A stretch of DNA of 21,521 bases, taken from contig CAYXEN010000049.1 of the NCBI GenBank assembly GCA_964464035.1, positions 1 through 21,521 of the forward strand, given 5' to 3'. This DNA comes from CAYXEN01 sp964464035 (GTDB lineage: Bacteria > Krumholzibacteriota > Krumholzibacteriia > WVZY01). A program made the translations under genes and the position numbers. The first letter of the stretch is position 1; each line of letters starts with the position of its first letter. Below the pieces are notes generated by a model. The model searched no databases. It was not told the DNA's origin and saw only the letters and a list, made by a program, of their open reading frames with translations. Of the stretch, positions 1-6,977 are shown piece after piece.

Positions 1-515
1 GGGCTCGGGCGGGCCTCTTCTTGAGCTTCCAGTACCCGGTGGAACTCCCGGGAATTCCGCTGAACCGTCTGATCAGAAAGGCGAGTTCATCGGTGCTCGG
101 TCCCGAAGCGTATCGTTCCCCTAAAGTTTTCGATGCATCCATGAAGGAAGCCTGCAGTTCGGTGGGAGTGACCGAGGAGGTCGTTTCACGTCCGACCAAC
201 GAGGGATTCTCCGGCGGCGAGAAAAAGAAAGCCGAGGTGTTGCAGATCGAGATGCTCAAGCCGCGGTTCGTCATATTGGATGAAGTGGATTCCGGGCTGG
301 ACATCGACGCGCTCAACGGCGTGGCCGACGTGATCAACCGTATGAGGAACCGCAACAGGTCCTTCCTCATCATCACCCACTACCAGCGCATCCTCTCCCT
401 CGTCACGCCGGACCGGGTCCACGTAATGAAGGACGGCAGGATCATACGAAGCGGCGGCGCTTCGCTCGTGAAGGAGCTGGAGCAGGCCGGATACGCGAAC
501 ATGGAGGCGGCATGA
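1..515 (+). CDS. sufC: SufC, ATPase of the SufBCD Fe-S scaffold (5' truncated by window edge)
   Basis: SufC is the cytosolic ABC-type ATPase that drives conformational change of the SufB-SufD scaffold during iron-sulfur cluster assembly. Only the C-terminal part is present. The frame is open from base 3, and the first visible residues (GLFLSFQYPVELPG) match the Q-loop region of SufC, so the Walker A half lies outside the window. The ABC signature SGGEKKK is at about 210-230, Walker B with its glutamate (VILDE) at about 270-284, the D-loop SGLD follows, and the H-loop histidine (ITHYQ) is at about 378. The TTG at 21 is internal and not a start. The stop overlaps the sufB ATG by 4 bp (ATGA), so translation is probably coupled. 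Identity is very secure because sufB and sufD follow directly. Confidence 0.95.
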   Translation, partial: ARAGLFLSFQYPVELPGIPLNRLIRKASSSVLGPEAYRSPKVFDASMKEACSSVGVTEEVVSRPTNEGFSGGEKKKAEVLQIEMLKPRFVILDEVDSGLDIDALNGVADVINRMRNRNRSFLIITHYQRILSLVTPDRVHVMKDGRIIRSGGASLVKELEQAGYANMEAA

Positions 516-1915
516 TGGCCAAGAAGAGCATCATAGTGGACGACGGTTACAAGTACGGGTTTCACGTCGAGGAAAAGTACGAATACAAGTCGGGACGCGG
601 GCTCTCCCGGGGCGTAGTGGAGGAGATATCCAGGAGGAAGGACGAACCGCAATGGATGCTCGATTTCAGGCTCAAGTCTCTGGACGTCTTCTACGCGAAG
701 CCGATGCCCGATTGGGGGGCGGATCTTTCAGGCATCGATTTCGACTCGATCTATTATTACATCAACCCTACCGATCGCAAGGAGCAGTCGTGGGACGAGG
801 TCCCCGAGGAGATCAAGGCGACTTTCGACCGCCTGGGAATCCCGGAAGCCGAGAAGAAGTTCCTCGCCGGCGTCGGGGCGCAGTACGAATCGGAGATGAT
901 CTACCACCACCTCAAGGAACAATGGTCGAAGCTCGGCGTGGTCTTTCTCGATACGGATTCGGCGCTGCGCGAGTATCCGGATCTCTTCAAGCAATATTTC
1001 GGCACCATCATTCCGCCCGAAGACAACAAATTCGCCGCCCTGAATTCGGCGGTGTGGAGCGGAGGCTCGTTCATTTACGTCCCGCCGGGGGTCGAGGTGG
1101 ATGTTCCCCTGCAGGCGTATTTCCGCATAAATGCGGAAGCGATGGGGCAGTTCGAGCGTACGCTTATCATCGCGGACGAGGGTTCCAAGGTCCATTACGT
1201 GGAAGGATGCACCGCACCCATATACGCGCGGGATTCCCTCCATACCGCAGTGGTGGAGATCATGGTGAAGAAGGGCGCCCAGGTCCAGTACACGACCATC
1301 CAGAACTGGTCGAACAACGTGTACAATCTCGTCACCAAGCGGGCGGTCGCCATGGAGGACGCCGCCATGATATGGGTGGACGGAAACCTCGGCAGCAAGA
1401 CGACGATGAAATATCCCGCCGTCTACCTGGCCGGCAGGGGCGCGAGGGCGGACATCCTCTCCATGGCTCTCGCCTCCAGGGGGCAGCACCTGGATGCGGG
1501 CGCGAAAGTGGTTCACGCCGCGCCCGACACCCGCTCGACCATCACTTCGAAATCGGTGAGCCTCAAGGGAGGCAAGGCGTCGTATCGCGGTCTGGTCAAG
1601 CTGCATGAGAACGCCGATCGCTCCCGTGTGAACGTCCAGTGTGACGCGCTCATCCTGGACGCCGATAGCACCTCGGATACGTACCCGTACATGGAGATAA
1701 ACAACCGCAGTTCGAAGATCGAGCACGAAGCCAGCGTGAGCAGGGTGTCGGAGGAGCAGCTCTTCTACCTGGCTTCGCGGGGGATCCCTGAAGAGGAAGC
1801 CCGCGCGATGATCGTGTCCGGTTTCATCGAAACGATAGTGCGCGAGCTCCCCATGGAGTACGCCGTGGAAATGAACCGCCTGATTGAAATGCAGATGGAA
1901 GGAGCCGTGGGATGA
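512..1915 (+). CDS. sufB: SufB, Fe-S cluster assembly scaffold protein
   Basis: SufB is the beta-helical scaffold subunit on which SufBC2D assembles a nascent cluster. The 467-residue length is normal for the family. Recognisable blocks are SGGSFIYVPPGVEVDVPLQ near the middle, the YVEGCTAP block, and the C-terminal HEASVSRVSEEQLFYLASRG and ELPMEYAVEMNRLI blocks. The FYLASRG block has leucine where E. coli SufB has Cys405 (FYCLQRG), as I recall is also the case in Bacillus-type SufB, so this is not a defect. Two ATGs occur in tandem at 512 and 515. The first overlaps the sufC stop and gives coupling. The stop overlaps sufD by 4 bp. Confidence 0.97.
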   Translation: MMAKKSIIVDDGYKYGFHVEEKYEYKSGRGLSRGVVEEISRRKDEPQWMLDFRLKSLDVFYAKPMPDWGADLSGIDFDSIYYYINPTDRKEQSWDEVPEEIKATFDRLGIPEAEKKFLAGVGAQYESEMIYHHLKEQWSKLGVVFLDTDSALREYPDLFKQYFGTIIPPEDNKFAALNSAVWSGGSFIYVPPGVEVDVPLQAYFRINAEAMGQFERTLIIADEGSKVHYVEGCTAPIYARDSLHTAVVEIMVKKGAQVQYTTIQNWSNNVYNLVTKRAVAMEDAAMIWVDGNLGSKTTMKYPAVYLAGRGARADILSMALASRGQHLDAGAKVVHAAPDTRSTITSKSVSLKGGKASYRGLVKLHENADRSRVNVQCDALILDADSTSDTYPYMEINNRSSKIEHEASVSRVSEEQLFYLASRGIPEEEARAMIVSGFIETIVRELPMEYAVEMNRLIEMQMEGAVG

Positions 1916-2967
1916 ACTACCATTATCCGGCAAGAACCGATGAGGCCTGGCGGAGAACCAGGCCGGAAGTATTCTCTTTCCCCGAGCGGGTCGATCCCGA
2001 TACCGGAGCGAGCATCGTTTTCGGGGGCGGCGACGCGCCCGGCATCGAGCTCGTCACCATGCGTGAAGCCGTCGAGAGATTGCCCCACGTGGTGGAGGGG
2101 TGCGAACGCACGGGTTTCGAGAACGATTTTGCAAGGTTCGTATCCGAGCAGGCCGAGTCGGGGTTTTTCGTGTACGTGAAGCCGGGGTACGAGGCTGGGG
2201 GGCCCGTGACGCTCGATATCAGGCTTGCGGGACGTGACGCGGTGATGAAGAACCTCATCGTTGTGGCCCCTGGCGCCGAAGTCTCGATCGTCGAGAGCAT
2301 GAACGATACCGGCGTGGATCAAGTCCTCTACTCGAACCGGCTCATAGTCGGAGCCGATTCCAAGGTCAGTTACAAGAGGCTCTGGCGCCTCCGGGGGAAC
2401 GCTTACGTCGCTCTCGACGTGATCGTTTCCGAGAACGCTCACCTCGATCTGGTCGGGTTCTGCGAGGGCCGCGCAACGAGCAAGATGGAGCAGAGGGTCG
2501 AGCTCAGGGAGAGGGGCGGCGGCATGGACGAACTGTTCGTAGCGAAGGCTTATGGAAAGGCCCACGTCGACTTCTCATCCAACGTCCACCATCTGGCTCC
2601 CGCGACGACTTCCCGGCTCGAAGCGAGAAGCGTGGTCAGGGGCAAAGGATACAGCCTTCACCACGGTTTCATGAAGGTCGAGAGGGAAGCGGCCGGGGCG
2701 GACAGCTATTTCGCCTCGCGCAACCTCTTGCTCACGAAGAACGGGAGGGCGGATTCGATTCCGAAGCTGGAGATCGAGACCGACGATGTCAAGGCGGGGC
2801 ACGGTGCAACGGTGAGCGACGTCGACGAGGAAGCGATCTATTATCTCATGACGCGGGGATTGCCCAGGCGCGAAGCTGAGGAAATGTTCATCGAGGGCTT
2901 CCTCGCTCCCCTGTACGAACGTTTTCCCGAGTTGACGCTTTCGGGGGAGGAAAGAGATGTTGCGTGA
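1912..2967 (+). CDS. sufD: SufD, Fe-S cluster assembly scaffold partner of SufB
   Basis: SufD is the paralog of SufB that completes the SufBC2D complex and helps iron entry and cluster formation at the SufB-SufD interface. The 351-residue protein has a short variable N-terminus and the conserved SufBD core. The block DDVKAGHGATVSDVDEEAIYYLMTRG is diagnostic, and its histidine (H297) matches the functional His360 of E. coli SufD. The E. coli residue pair CS before that histidine is AG here. The ATG overlaps the sufB stop (ATGA), and the 3' end overlaps sufS by 11 bp. Assignment as SufD rather than a second SufB rests on shorter length, position between sufB and sufS, and the KAGHGAT motif. Confidence 0.94.
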   Translation: MNYHYPARTDEAWRRTRPEVFSFPERVDPDTGASIVFGGGDAPGIELVTMREAVERLPHVVEGCERTGFENDFARFVSEQAESGFFVYVKPGYEAGGPVTLDIRLAGRDAVMKNLIVVAPGAEVSIVESMNDTGVDQVLYSNRLIVGADSKVSYKRLWRLRGNAYVALDVIVSENAHLDLVGFCEGRATSKMEQRVELRERGGGMDELFVAKAYGKAHVDFSSNVHHLAPATTSRLEARSVVRGKGYSLHHGFMKVEREAAGADSYFASRNLLLTKNGRADSIPKLEIETDDVKAGHGATVSDVDEEAIYYLMTRGLPRREAEEMFIEGFLAPLYERFPELTLSGEERDVA

Positions 2968-4153
2968 AGCTTTCCCATTGTTGAGAGACACGAAGCTGGC
3001 CTACCTCGACAGCGCGGCTTCCACCCAGAAGCCCGGGGTCGTGATAGACGCCCTGAATGATTTCTACGCGAACCATTACGCGAACGTCCACCGCGGCGTC
3101 TACGACCTCTCCGAGAAGGCTACCGAAATGTACGAGAATGCGAGGGGCAGAGTGGCCCGCTTCATAAACGCGGCGCCCGAAGAGGTTGTATTCGTGAAGA
3201 ATGCGACCGAGGCCGTGAACCTGGTCGCGTATTCGTTCTCCCGCTGGAAAGACGCCTGCGGCGACGTCCTTGCGACAATCATGGAACATCATTCCAATTT
3301 CGTTCCATGGCAGCAACTCGCCCGCATCGGCGGCCGCCGGTTCAGGGTTCTCTCCGTGGGCGTGGACGGCAAACTCGACTTGTCGGGCTTGAGAGCCGAA
3401 CTCGAGAACGGAGTGCGGATGGTTGCGGTGACACACGTTTCCAACGTTCTCGGAACGGTGAACCCCGTCAAGGAAATAGCGGAGGTAGTGCACGAATACG
3501 GTTCCCTCGTCCTGGTCGACGGCGCCCAGTCCGTGGCTCACATGCCCGTGGACGTCAAGGACATGGGCGTGGATTTCTTCGCGTTCTCGGGACACAAGAT
3601 GTACGGCCCGGACGGAATAGGCGTTCTCTATGCCAGGCGCGAGCTCCTCGAGGAGATGCCGCCGTTTCTTTTCGGGGGCGACATGATAAGCGAGGTCCGC
3701 TTGAATGATACCAGGTTCAATGAAGTGCCGTACAAGTTCGAGGCGGGAACTCCTCCCGTGGCCGAGGCCGTCGGCCTCGCCGAGGCGGTGAATTACATCG
3801 AAGGGATAGGATTCGAAGCCATCATCGAGCACGAGGTCGAGCTTCTCGAGGAAGCCTGGGCGGTTCTCGCTTCCCAGCCAGGCGTGAACGTATACGGCCC
3901 GCCGCCCGATGAACGAATCGGCGTGTTGTCCTTCAATCTCGGGGACGTACACCCCCACGACGTGGCCGGAGTATTGAATTCCGACGGAGTCTGCATAAGG
4001 GCGGGTCATCACTGCGCGCAGCCTCTCCACGATTTTCTGGGTGTGCCGGCTTCCGCGCGCGTAAGCCTGGGGATATACAACTCGTCGGCGGATATCGAAC
4101 TCCTCGGGCGCGGACTGGATAAAGTGAAAAAGATCCTTAGCAGGGCCGCGTGA
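2957..4153 (+). CDS. sufS: SufS, type II cysteine desulfurase
   Basis: SufS is a PLP enzyme that converts cysteine to alanine and holds the released sulfur as a persulfide for transfer to SufU. The 398 residues cover the full aminotransferase class V fold. The start LAYLDSAASTQKP is typical. The PLP Schiff-base lysine is K214 in FSGHKMYGP, and the persulfide cysteine is C353 in RAGHHCAQPLHDFLG, the type II arrangement. THVSNVLGT and the VDGAQS block with PLP-contacting Asp and Gln are intact. The ATG at 2957 follows GGGGAGGAAAGAG, a strong ribosome binding site inside the sufD 3' end, and overlaps sufD by 11 bp. A class II desulfurase next to sufU fits the SufS-SufU pairing known from Gram-positive and many other bacteria. 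Confidence 0.96.
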   Translation: MLREAFPLLRDTKLAYLDSAASTQKPGVVIDALNDFYANHYANVHRGVYDLSEKATEMYENARGRVARFINAAPEEVVFVKNATEAVNLVAYSFSRWKDACGDVLATIMEHHSNFVPWQQLARIGGRRFRVLSVGVDGKLDLSGLRAELENGVRMVAVTHVSNVLGTVNPVKEIAEVVHEYGSLVLVDGAQSVAHMPVDVKDMGVDFFAFSGHKMYGPDGIGVLYARRELLEEMPPFLFGGDMISEVRLNDTRFNEVPYKFEAGTPPVAEAVGLAEAVNYIEGIGFEAIIEHEVELLEEAWAVLASQPGVNVYGPPPDERIGVLSFNLGDVHPHDVAGVLNSDGVCIRAGHHCAQPLHDFLGVPASARVSLGIYNSSADIELLGRGLDKVKKILSRAA

Positions 4154-4158
4154 CCGCG

Positions 4159-4193
4159 CGCCGGGGCGGCAGCGGGGCGCTTGCCCGCCGGCG
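4159..4193 (+). other. GC-rich stem-loop between sufS and sufU
   Basis: The only real gap in the suf operon (4154-4228) holds a potential stem-loop. CGCCGG at 4159-4164 pairs with CCGGCG at 4188-4193, and inside it GGGC at 4175-4178 can pair with GCCC at 4183-4186 around a GCTT loop. No T-tract follows, so it is not an intrinsic terminator. It could mark an mRNA processing or stability site that separates expression of sufCBDS from sufU and the Rieske gene. GC-rich spacers form such pairings by chance, so confidence is low. Confidence 0.3.
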
Positions 4194-4228
4194 AAGATGA
4201 AGGCAAGAGGCGAAGGAATCGAGGCGAG

Positions 4229-4639
4229 ATGGATTCGATCTACCGTGACTATATAATCGATCATTATCAGAACCCGCTCCACCGGTGTGAACTCAAGGAT
4301 GCCACGCTGTCCGAGAGGGACGCGAATCCCCTTTGCGGCGACGATCTGACCGTGCAGCTTCGGATCTCGGAAGAGGGCGTCGTGGAGAAATGTGCGTTTT
4401 CCGGGAAGGGGTGCTCGATATCACAGGCCGCCGCCGATATCCTCTGTGAGGAGATCGAAGGCAAAAGGATCGCGGACGTCGTCGAAATGACGAAGGAGGA
4501 GATGCTCGAGCTCCTGGGTATTCCCCTGGGACCGGTCAGAGTCAAATGCGGGTTGCTGGCTTTCAAGATCGTCAAAGTGGCGCTGCTGAAATACGTCGGC
4601 ACAGGAGGCGGATCCGGTGAAGAGATTCAAAGTCTGTGA
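4229..4639 (+). CDS. sufU: SufU, sulfur-transfer protein of the IscU fold
   Basis: SufU accepts sulfur from the SufS persulfide through a zinc-bound cysteine and passes it to SufB. Counting from the ATG at 4229 the protein has 136 residues and begins MDSIYRDYIIDHYQNP, the classic SufU/IscU start. The three cysteines and one aspartate are all present: C36 and D38 in NPLCGDD, C62 in GKGCSISQAAAD, and C107 in VRVKCGLLAF. The extra residues between the first two cysteines fit SufU better than IscU. An upstream in-frame ATG at 4181 would add a basic 16-residue tail, but 4229 is preferred because GAGGCGAG precedes it and it matches family length. The 3' end overlaps the Rieske gene by 23 bp. Confidence 0.92.
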   Translation: MDSIYRDYIIDHYQNPLHRCELKDATLSERDANPLCGDDLTVQLRISEEGVVEKCAFSGKGCSISQAAADILCEEIEGKRIADVVEMTKEEMLELLGIPLGPVRVKCGLLAFKIVKVALLKYVGTGGGSGEEIQSL

Positions 4640-4931
4640 ACGCTCACAAGTGCCTTCGAACGGGATGGCCGCTTTCGATGTCGAAGGCGAAAGGATTCTC
4701 ATGGCCGATGTGTCGGGCCGGCTGTTCGCGTTGTCCGACGTTTGTTCCCACGCCGAGGCTTACCTTTCCGAGGGGAACCTGGAAGGGACCGAGGTGCAAT
4801 GCCCGATGCACGGCGCCTTCTTCGACGTCCGTACCGGCAAGTCCCTCTCCCCGCCCGCCGTCGCTCCCGTGAAGACTTATCGCGTGATCGAGGAGGACGG
4901 CCTCGTGTATATCGAAGACGAGGAACTCTGA
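4617..4931 (+). CDS. small Rieske-type [2Fe-2S] ferredoxin
   Basis: This 104-residue soluble protein is a stand-alone Rieske domain that carries a [2Fe-2S] cluster on two cysteines and two histidines. Both motifs are visible: C43-S-H45 in DVCSHAEAYLSEG and C62-P-M-H65 in CPMHGAFFDVRTG. It has no signal peptide and no membrane anchor, so it resembles dioxygenase-type ferredoxins rather than the bc1 Rieske protein. The start is GTG at 4617, fixed by a strong AGGAGG at 4603-4608 eight bases upstream. It overlaps the sufU end by 23 bp, so it belongs to the suf transcript. Similar small Rieske genes occur inside suf operons of Actinobacteria. It may be a cluster client or an electron donor for assembly; its exact job is unknown. 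Confidence 0.88.
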   Translation: MKRFKVCERSQVPSNGMAAFDVEGERILMADVSGRLFALSDVCSHAEAYLSEGNLEGTEVQCPMHGAFFDVRTGKSLSPPAVAPVKTYRVIEEDGLVYIEDEEL

Positions 4932-4981
4932 CCCCCATCCGCTCCGGAACCGGCCGCGGCGACGCTTTGACCCTCCACCAG

Positions 4982-5010
4982 GTCGCGCATTTCATTCCCT
5001 GCGACGTTTT
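4982..5010 (+). terminator. weak terminator-like hairpin after the suf operon
   Basis: GTCGC at 4982-4986 can pair with GCGAC at 5001-5005, extended by one G-T pair, around a 12-base loop and followed by GTTTT. This is a short stem with a poor T-tract, so it is at best a weak terminator at the end of the suf operon. The rest of 4932-5031 shows nothing clear. Confidence 0.25.
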
Positions 5011-5031
5011 GGATTTGCAACCATCGGTTTT

Positions 5032-5040
5032 TGTTATAAT
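5032..5040 (+). promoter_or_regulatory. extended -10 promoter of the YchF-like gene
   Basis: A perfect TATAAT at 5035-5040 is preceded by TG one base upstream (TG-N-TATAAT), the extended -10 form that does not need a good -35. The nearest -35-like hexamer, TTGCAA at 5015-5020, is only 14 bases away, which is too close. Transcription would start near 5047, giving a leader of about 27 bases containing the GGGAGG ribosome binding site at 5063-5068. Confidence 0.6.
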
Positions 5041-5073
5041 CTTGCCATCGGATTGCTGCTACGGGAGGCTTTC

Positions 5074-6147
5074 ATGCGAATCGGTATCATCGGTCTGCCG
5101 CAGACCGGAAAGAAAACGCTTTTCTCACTGCTGACGGGCGAAAGGGATCTTATCGACCGCTTCGATCAGACCAAGCCACTCAGCGGAATCGCGGAGGTGC
5201 AGGACCCCAGGTTCGACCGCCTCGTGGCGATATACGATCCGAAGAAGCAGGTGAGGAGCAGGCTCGAGATAACTCTCGTTCCCAAGATCGAGGAGGAGAC
5301 GCTCTCGACGGGGAAGATCTTCCGCGAGATGGCCGACGTGGAGGCTTTCTGCCACGTGGTGCGGGCTTTCGAGGATGACAGGGTCTATCATGTGCGCGGC
5401 TCCGTCGATCCCGGGCGCGACATCGATTACGTGGCCGGTGAACTCGTGCTGCACGACCTCCTCTTCGTGGAGAAGAGGCTCGAGCGGATAGAGAAAGACA
5501 TGAAAAAGATGAAGGACGAGAAGGCGGCGAGGGAAAAAACCCTCTTGCTGAAATTGAGGGAGCACCTGGAGAAGGAGACGCCGCTGAGGCTTTTCGATTT
5601 CTCGCCGGACGAGAACAGGATCGTCGCCAGTTACCCGTTTCTCACGAGAAAGGCGATGATAGTGATTCTCAACATTTCGGAGGAACAGATTCCCGTGGCG
5701 GAAGCCCTCTCCGAACTCGCCTCCCGCCGCAAGGATGCGGGGGTCCATGTGCTTCCCCTCGCCGTGAAGACGGAAGCCGAGATTTCCTCGCTCGATTCAG
5801 AGGAGGAGAGGCGGGAATTCATGGCGGCGGTGGGCATTGAGGAGTCGGCGTTGAGCATTCTCACCCGCATGAGCATCGAGGCGTTGGGCCTGGTGTCCTT
5901 CTTCACGGTCGGGCGCGACGAGGTGAGGCAGTGGTTCGTGAAGAAGGGGGCGACGGCGGCCAAGGCGGCCGGCGTGATACACAGCGACATGGAAAGGGGC
6001 TTCATAAGGGCGGAAGTGATGAAGTTCGAGGACCTCGTGGAATCGGGCTCGGAGGAAAAGGTCAAGACGGCCGGAAAGTTGCTCCTCAAGGGCAAGGACT
6101 ACGTCGTCGAAGACGGCGACATTCTCACCATACGGTTCAGCGTGTGA
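5074..6147 (+). CDS. divergent YchF/Obg-family P-loop nucleotide-binding protein
   Basis: The 357-residue protein aligns over its whole length with YchF, a ribosome-associated ATPase of the Obg family. The N-terminal P-loop is GLPQTGKKT (residues 7-15), with lysine where YchF has serine. HVVRAFEDD (about 94-102) and the YchF-type base-recognition motif NISE (200-203) are present. The C-terminal TGS-like domain (about 275-357) is very well conserved: KKGATAAKAAGVIHSD, ERGFIRAEV, LLKGKDYVVEDGD. The canonical G3/switch II segment, DIAGLVKGASKGEGLGN in YchF, is missing and replaced by a shorter unrelated stretch (about residues 66-84). A lysine-rich coiled coil spans about 132-170. The ATG at 5074 is chosen because GGGAGG lies five bases upstream and family homology starts there. 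It is probably a paralog that binds but may not hydrolyse nucleotide in the usual way. Confidence 0.85.
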   Translation: MRIGIIGLPQTGKKTLFSLLTGERDLIDRFDQTKPLSGIAEVQDPRFDRLVAIYDPKKQVRSRLEITLVPKIEEETLSTGKIFREMADVEAFCHVVRAFEDDRVYHVRGSVDPGRDIDYVAGELVLHDLLFVEKRLERIEKDMKKMKDEKAAREKTLLLKLREHLEKETPLRLFDFSPDENRIVASYPFLTRKAMIVILNISEEQIPVAEALSELASRRKDAGVHVLPLAVKTEAEISSLDSEEERREFMAAVGIEESALSILTRMSIEALGLVSFFTVGRDEVRQWFVKKGATAAKAAGVIHSDMERGFIRAEVMKFEDLVESGSEEKVKTAGKLLLKGKDYVVEDGDILTIRFSV

Positions 6148-6151
6148 AGGG

Positions 6152-6769
6152 CTAGGGAGTCTTTCGCCCCTCCACTCCCCTCATGAAGAGTTCCACCATC
6201 TGTTCTGTGAGCGTGTCCGCGTCCTGGTACCTCTCGGAGTCGTACCACATGTAGATCCAGTTGAGCATGCCGAAGAGATAGAGTGTTGCGAGGCGCGGAT
6301 CCATGCCCTCGCGCCCGCTGCTCCGCATCAGATCCTCCACGATGGCTAGTGTTTCATGGAAGTACGCTTTGCGCTTCTCGAGCACCTGCTTGTAGTACTT
6401 CCCGGAGAGGGTTTCGAGCTCGTGGGAACAGACCCTGAGCTCGTGCATGTTTTCTATGAAGTGCTTGAGATGGTTCCTGACCATGGCCCTGAGTTTTTCT
6501 TCGGGGGAGCCCGCGTCGGCTATCCTTCTTCTCAGCGAATCGACGAGCGAGTCGAAAGTGTGGAACTGGATGAGGAACAGCAGTTCCTCCTTGCGGCTGA
6601 AATAATAGTAGAGGCCGGCGAGGCTCATGCCCGCTGCCTTGGCGACTTTTCTGATCGTGGCCCTTTCGTAACCCTCTGAAGAAATGATCCTGGCGGCCGC
6701 ATGGAGGATGTGGTTGAGCCGGGCGTCGGCCTTGGGCGAGTAATTGACTCTCTTGGGGTATTTCATCAT
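6152..6769 (-). CDS. TetR/AcrR family transcriptional regulator
   Basis: This 205-residue protein has the standard TetR layout. An N-terminal helix-turn-helix (about 20-65) contains ILHAAARIISSEGYERATIRKVAKAAGMSLAGLYYYFSRKEEL, shown here by its key blocks AARIISSEGYERAT and GMSLAGLYYYFSRKEEL. The C-terminal all-helical domain binds an unknown ligand. The C-terminal pattern resembles TetR proteins that control fatty-acid or acyl-CoA genes, but that is a weak hint. Two adjacent ATGs (6769 and 6766) are possible starts, and no strong ribosome binding site precedes either. It converges on the YchF-like gene with only 4 bp between stops. Two inverted repeats at its promoter suggest autorepression. 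The thiolase/DUF35 operon is one conceivable target, though the same motif is not visible there. Confidence 0.9.
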   Translation of the reverse strand: MMKYPKRVNYSPKADARLNHILHAAARIISSEGYERATIRKVAKAAGMSLAGLYYYFSRKEELLFLIQFHTFDSLVDSLRRRIADAGSPEEKLRAMVRNHLKHFIENMHELRVCSHELETLSGKYYKQVLEKRKAYFHETLAIVEDLMRSSGREGMDPRLATLYLFGMLNWIYMWYDSERYQDADTLTEQMVELFMRGVEGRKTP

Positions 6770-6785
6770 GGGATCACGCCGGTGC

Positions 6786-6799
6786 GAACGCTCGCGTTC
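6786..6799. promoter_or_regulatory. inverted repeat, candidate second TetR operator
   Basis: GAACG at 6786-6790 and CGTTC at 6795-6799 form a perfect inverted repeat around CTCG. It lies in the tetR 5' untranslated region, about 40 bases from the first repeat and sharing its GAACG/GTTC core. Spacing between arms differs by two bases from that site, so it may be a weaker operator or an unrelated palindrome. Confidence 0.4.
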
Positions 6800-6823
6800 C
6801 TAAGTGAAACGGCCATTGGTGGG

Positions 6824-6839
6824 TCGAACGTTTGTTCGA
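6824..6839. promoter_or_regulatory. inverted repeat at the tetR transcription start, candidate operator
   Basis: TCGAAC at 6824-6829 and GTTCGA at 6834-6839 form a perfect six-base inverted repeat around GTTT. It abuts the tetR -10 box and covers the predicted start of transcription near 6832, the usual position of an autorepressor site for TetR proteins. Confidence 0.6.
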
Positions 6840-6867
6840 TTCTAAGCGAAGACACACGCGTTGTCAA
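6839..6867 (-). promoter_or_regulatory. tetR promoter, TTGACA-N17-TAGAAT
   Basis: Read on the minus strand, a perfect -35 TTGACA (6867-6862) and a good -10 TAGAAT (6844-6839) are separated by 17 bases. Transcription would start near 6832, giving a 5' leader of about 63 bases. A run of seven A on this strand (6891-6885) lies about 18 bases upstream of the -35, where a distal UP element would sit. Confidence 0.75.
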
Positions 6868-6871
6868 GAAG

Positions 6872-6891
6872 TCGCCCCGGGCGATTTTTTT
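6872..6891 (+). terminator. small terminator-like hairpin with T7, between tetR and carA promoters
   Basis: TCGCC at 6872-6876 pairs with GGCGA at 6880-6884 around a three-base loop, followed directly by seven T (6885-6891). On the plus strand this could stop antisense transcription coming through tetR. On the minus strand the same A-tract may instead act as an UP element for the tetR promoter. The stem is short. Confidence 0.35.
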
Positions 6892-6923
6892 ACTTGACGC
6901 GCATGGGGCGGTAGTTTAGGTTC

Positions 6924-6951
6924 TTGGCAATCTGTAATGTCCTTTTAAACT
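6924..6951 (+). promoter_or_regulatory. candidate carAB promoter, TTGGCA-N16-TAAACT
   Basis: TTGGCA at 6924-6929 and TAAACT at 6946-6951 are 16 bases apart, which would start transcription near 6958 and give a leader of about 229 bases. A second possibility is TTGACG at 6894-6899 with TAGGTT at 6917-6922 (17-base spacing). The region 6770-7186 holds no secure gene; it contains the tetR control region, this promoter and the carAB leader. Confidence 0.5.
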
Positions 6952-6977
6952 GGCACCGCGAGGCCGGAAAGGGATCG

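Noticed and set aside
2888..4282. 464-codon minus-strand open frame opposite sufS
   Set aside because: Antisense shadow; sufS carries its complete active site and the antisense product resembles no family.
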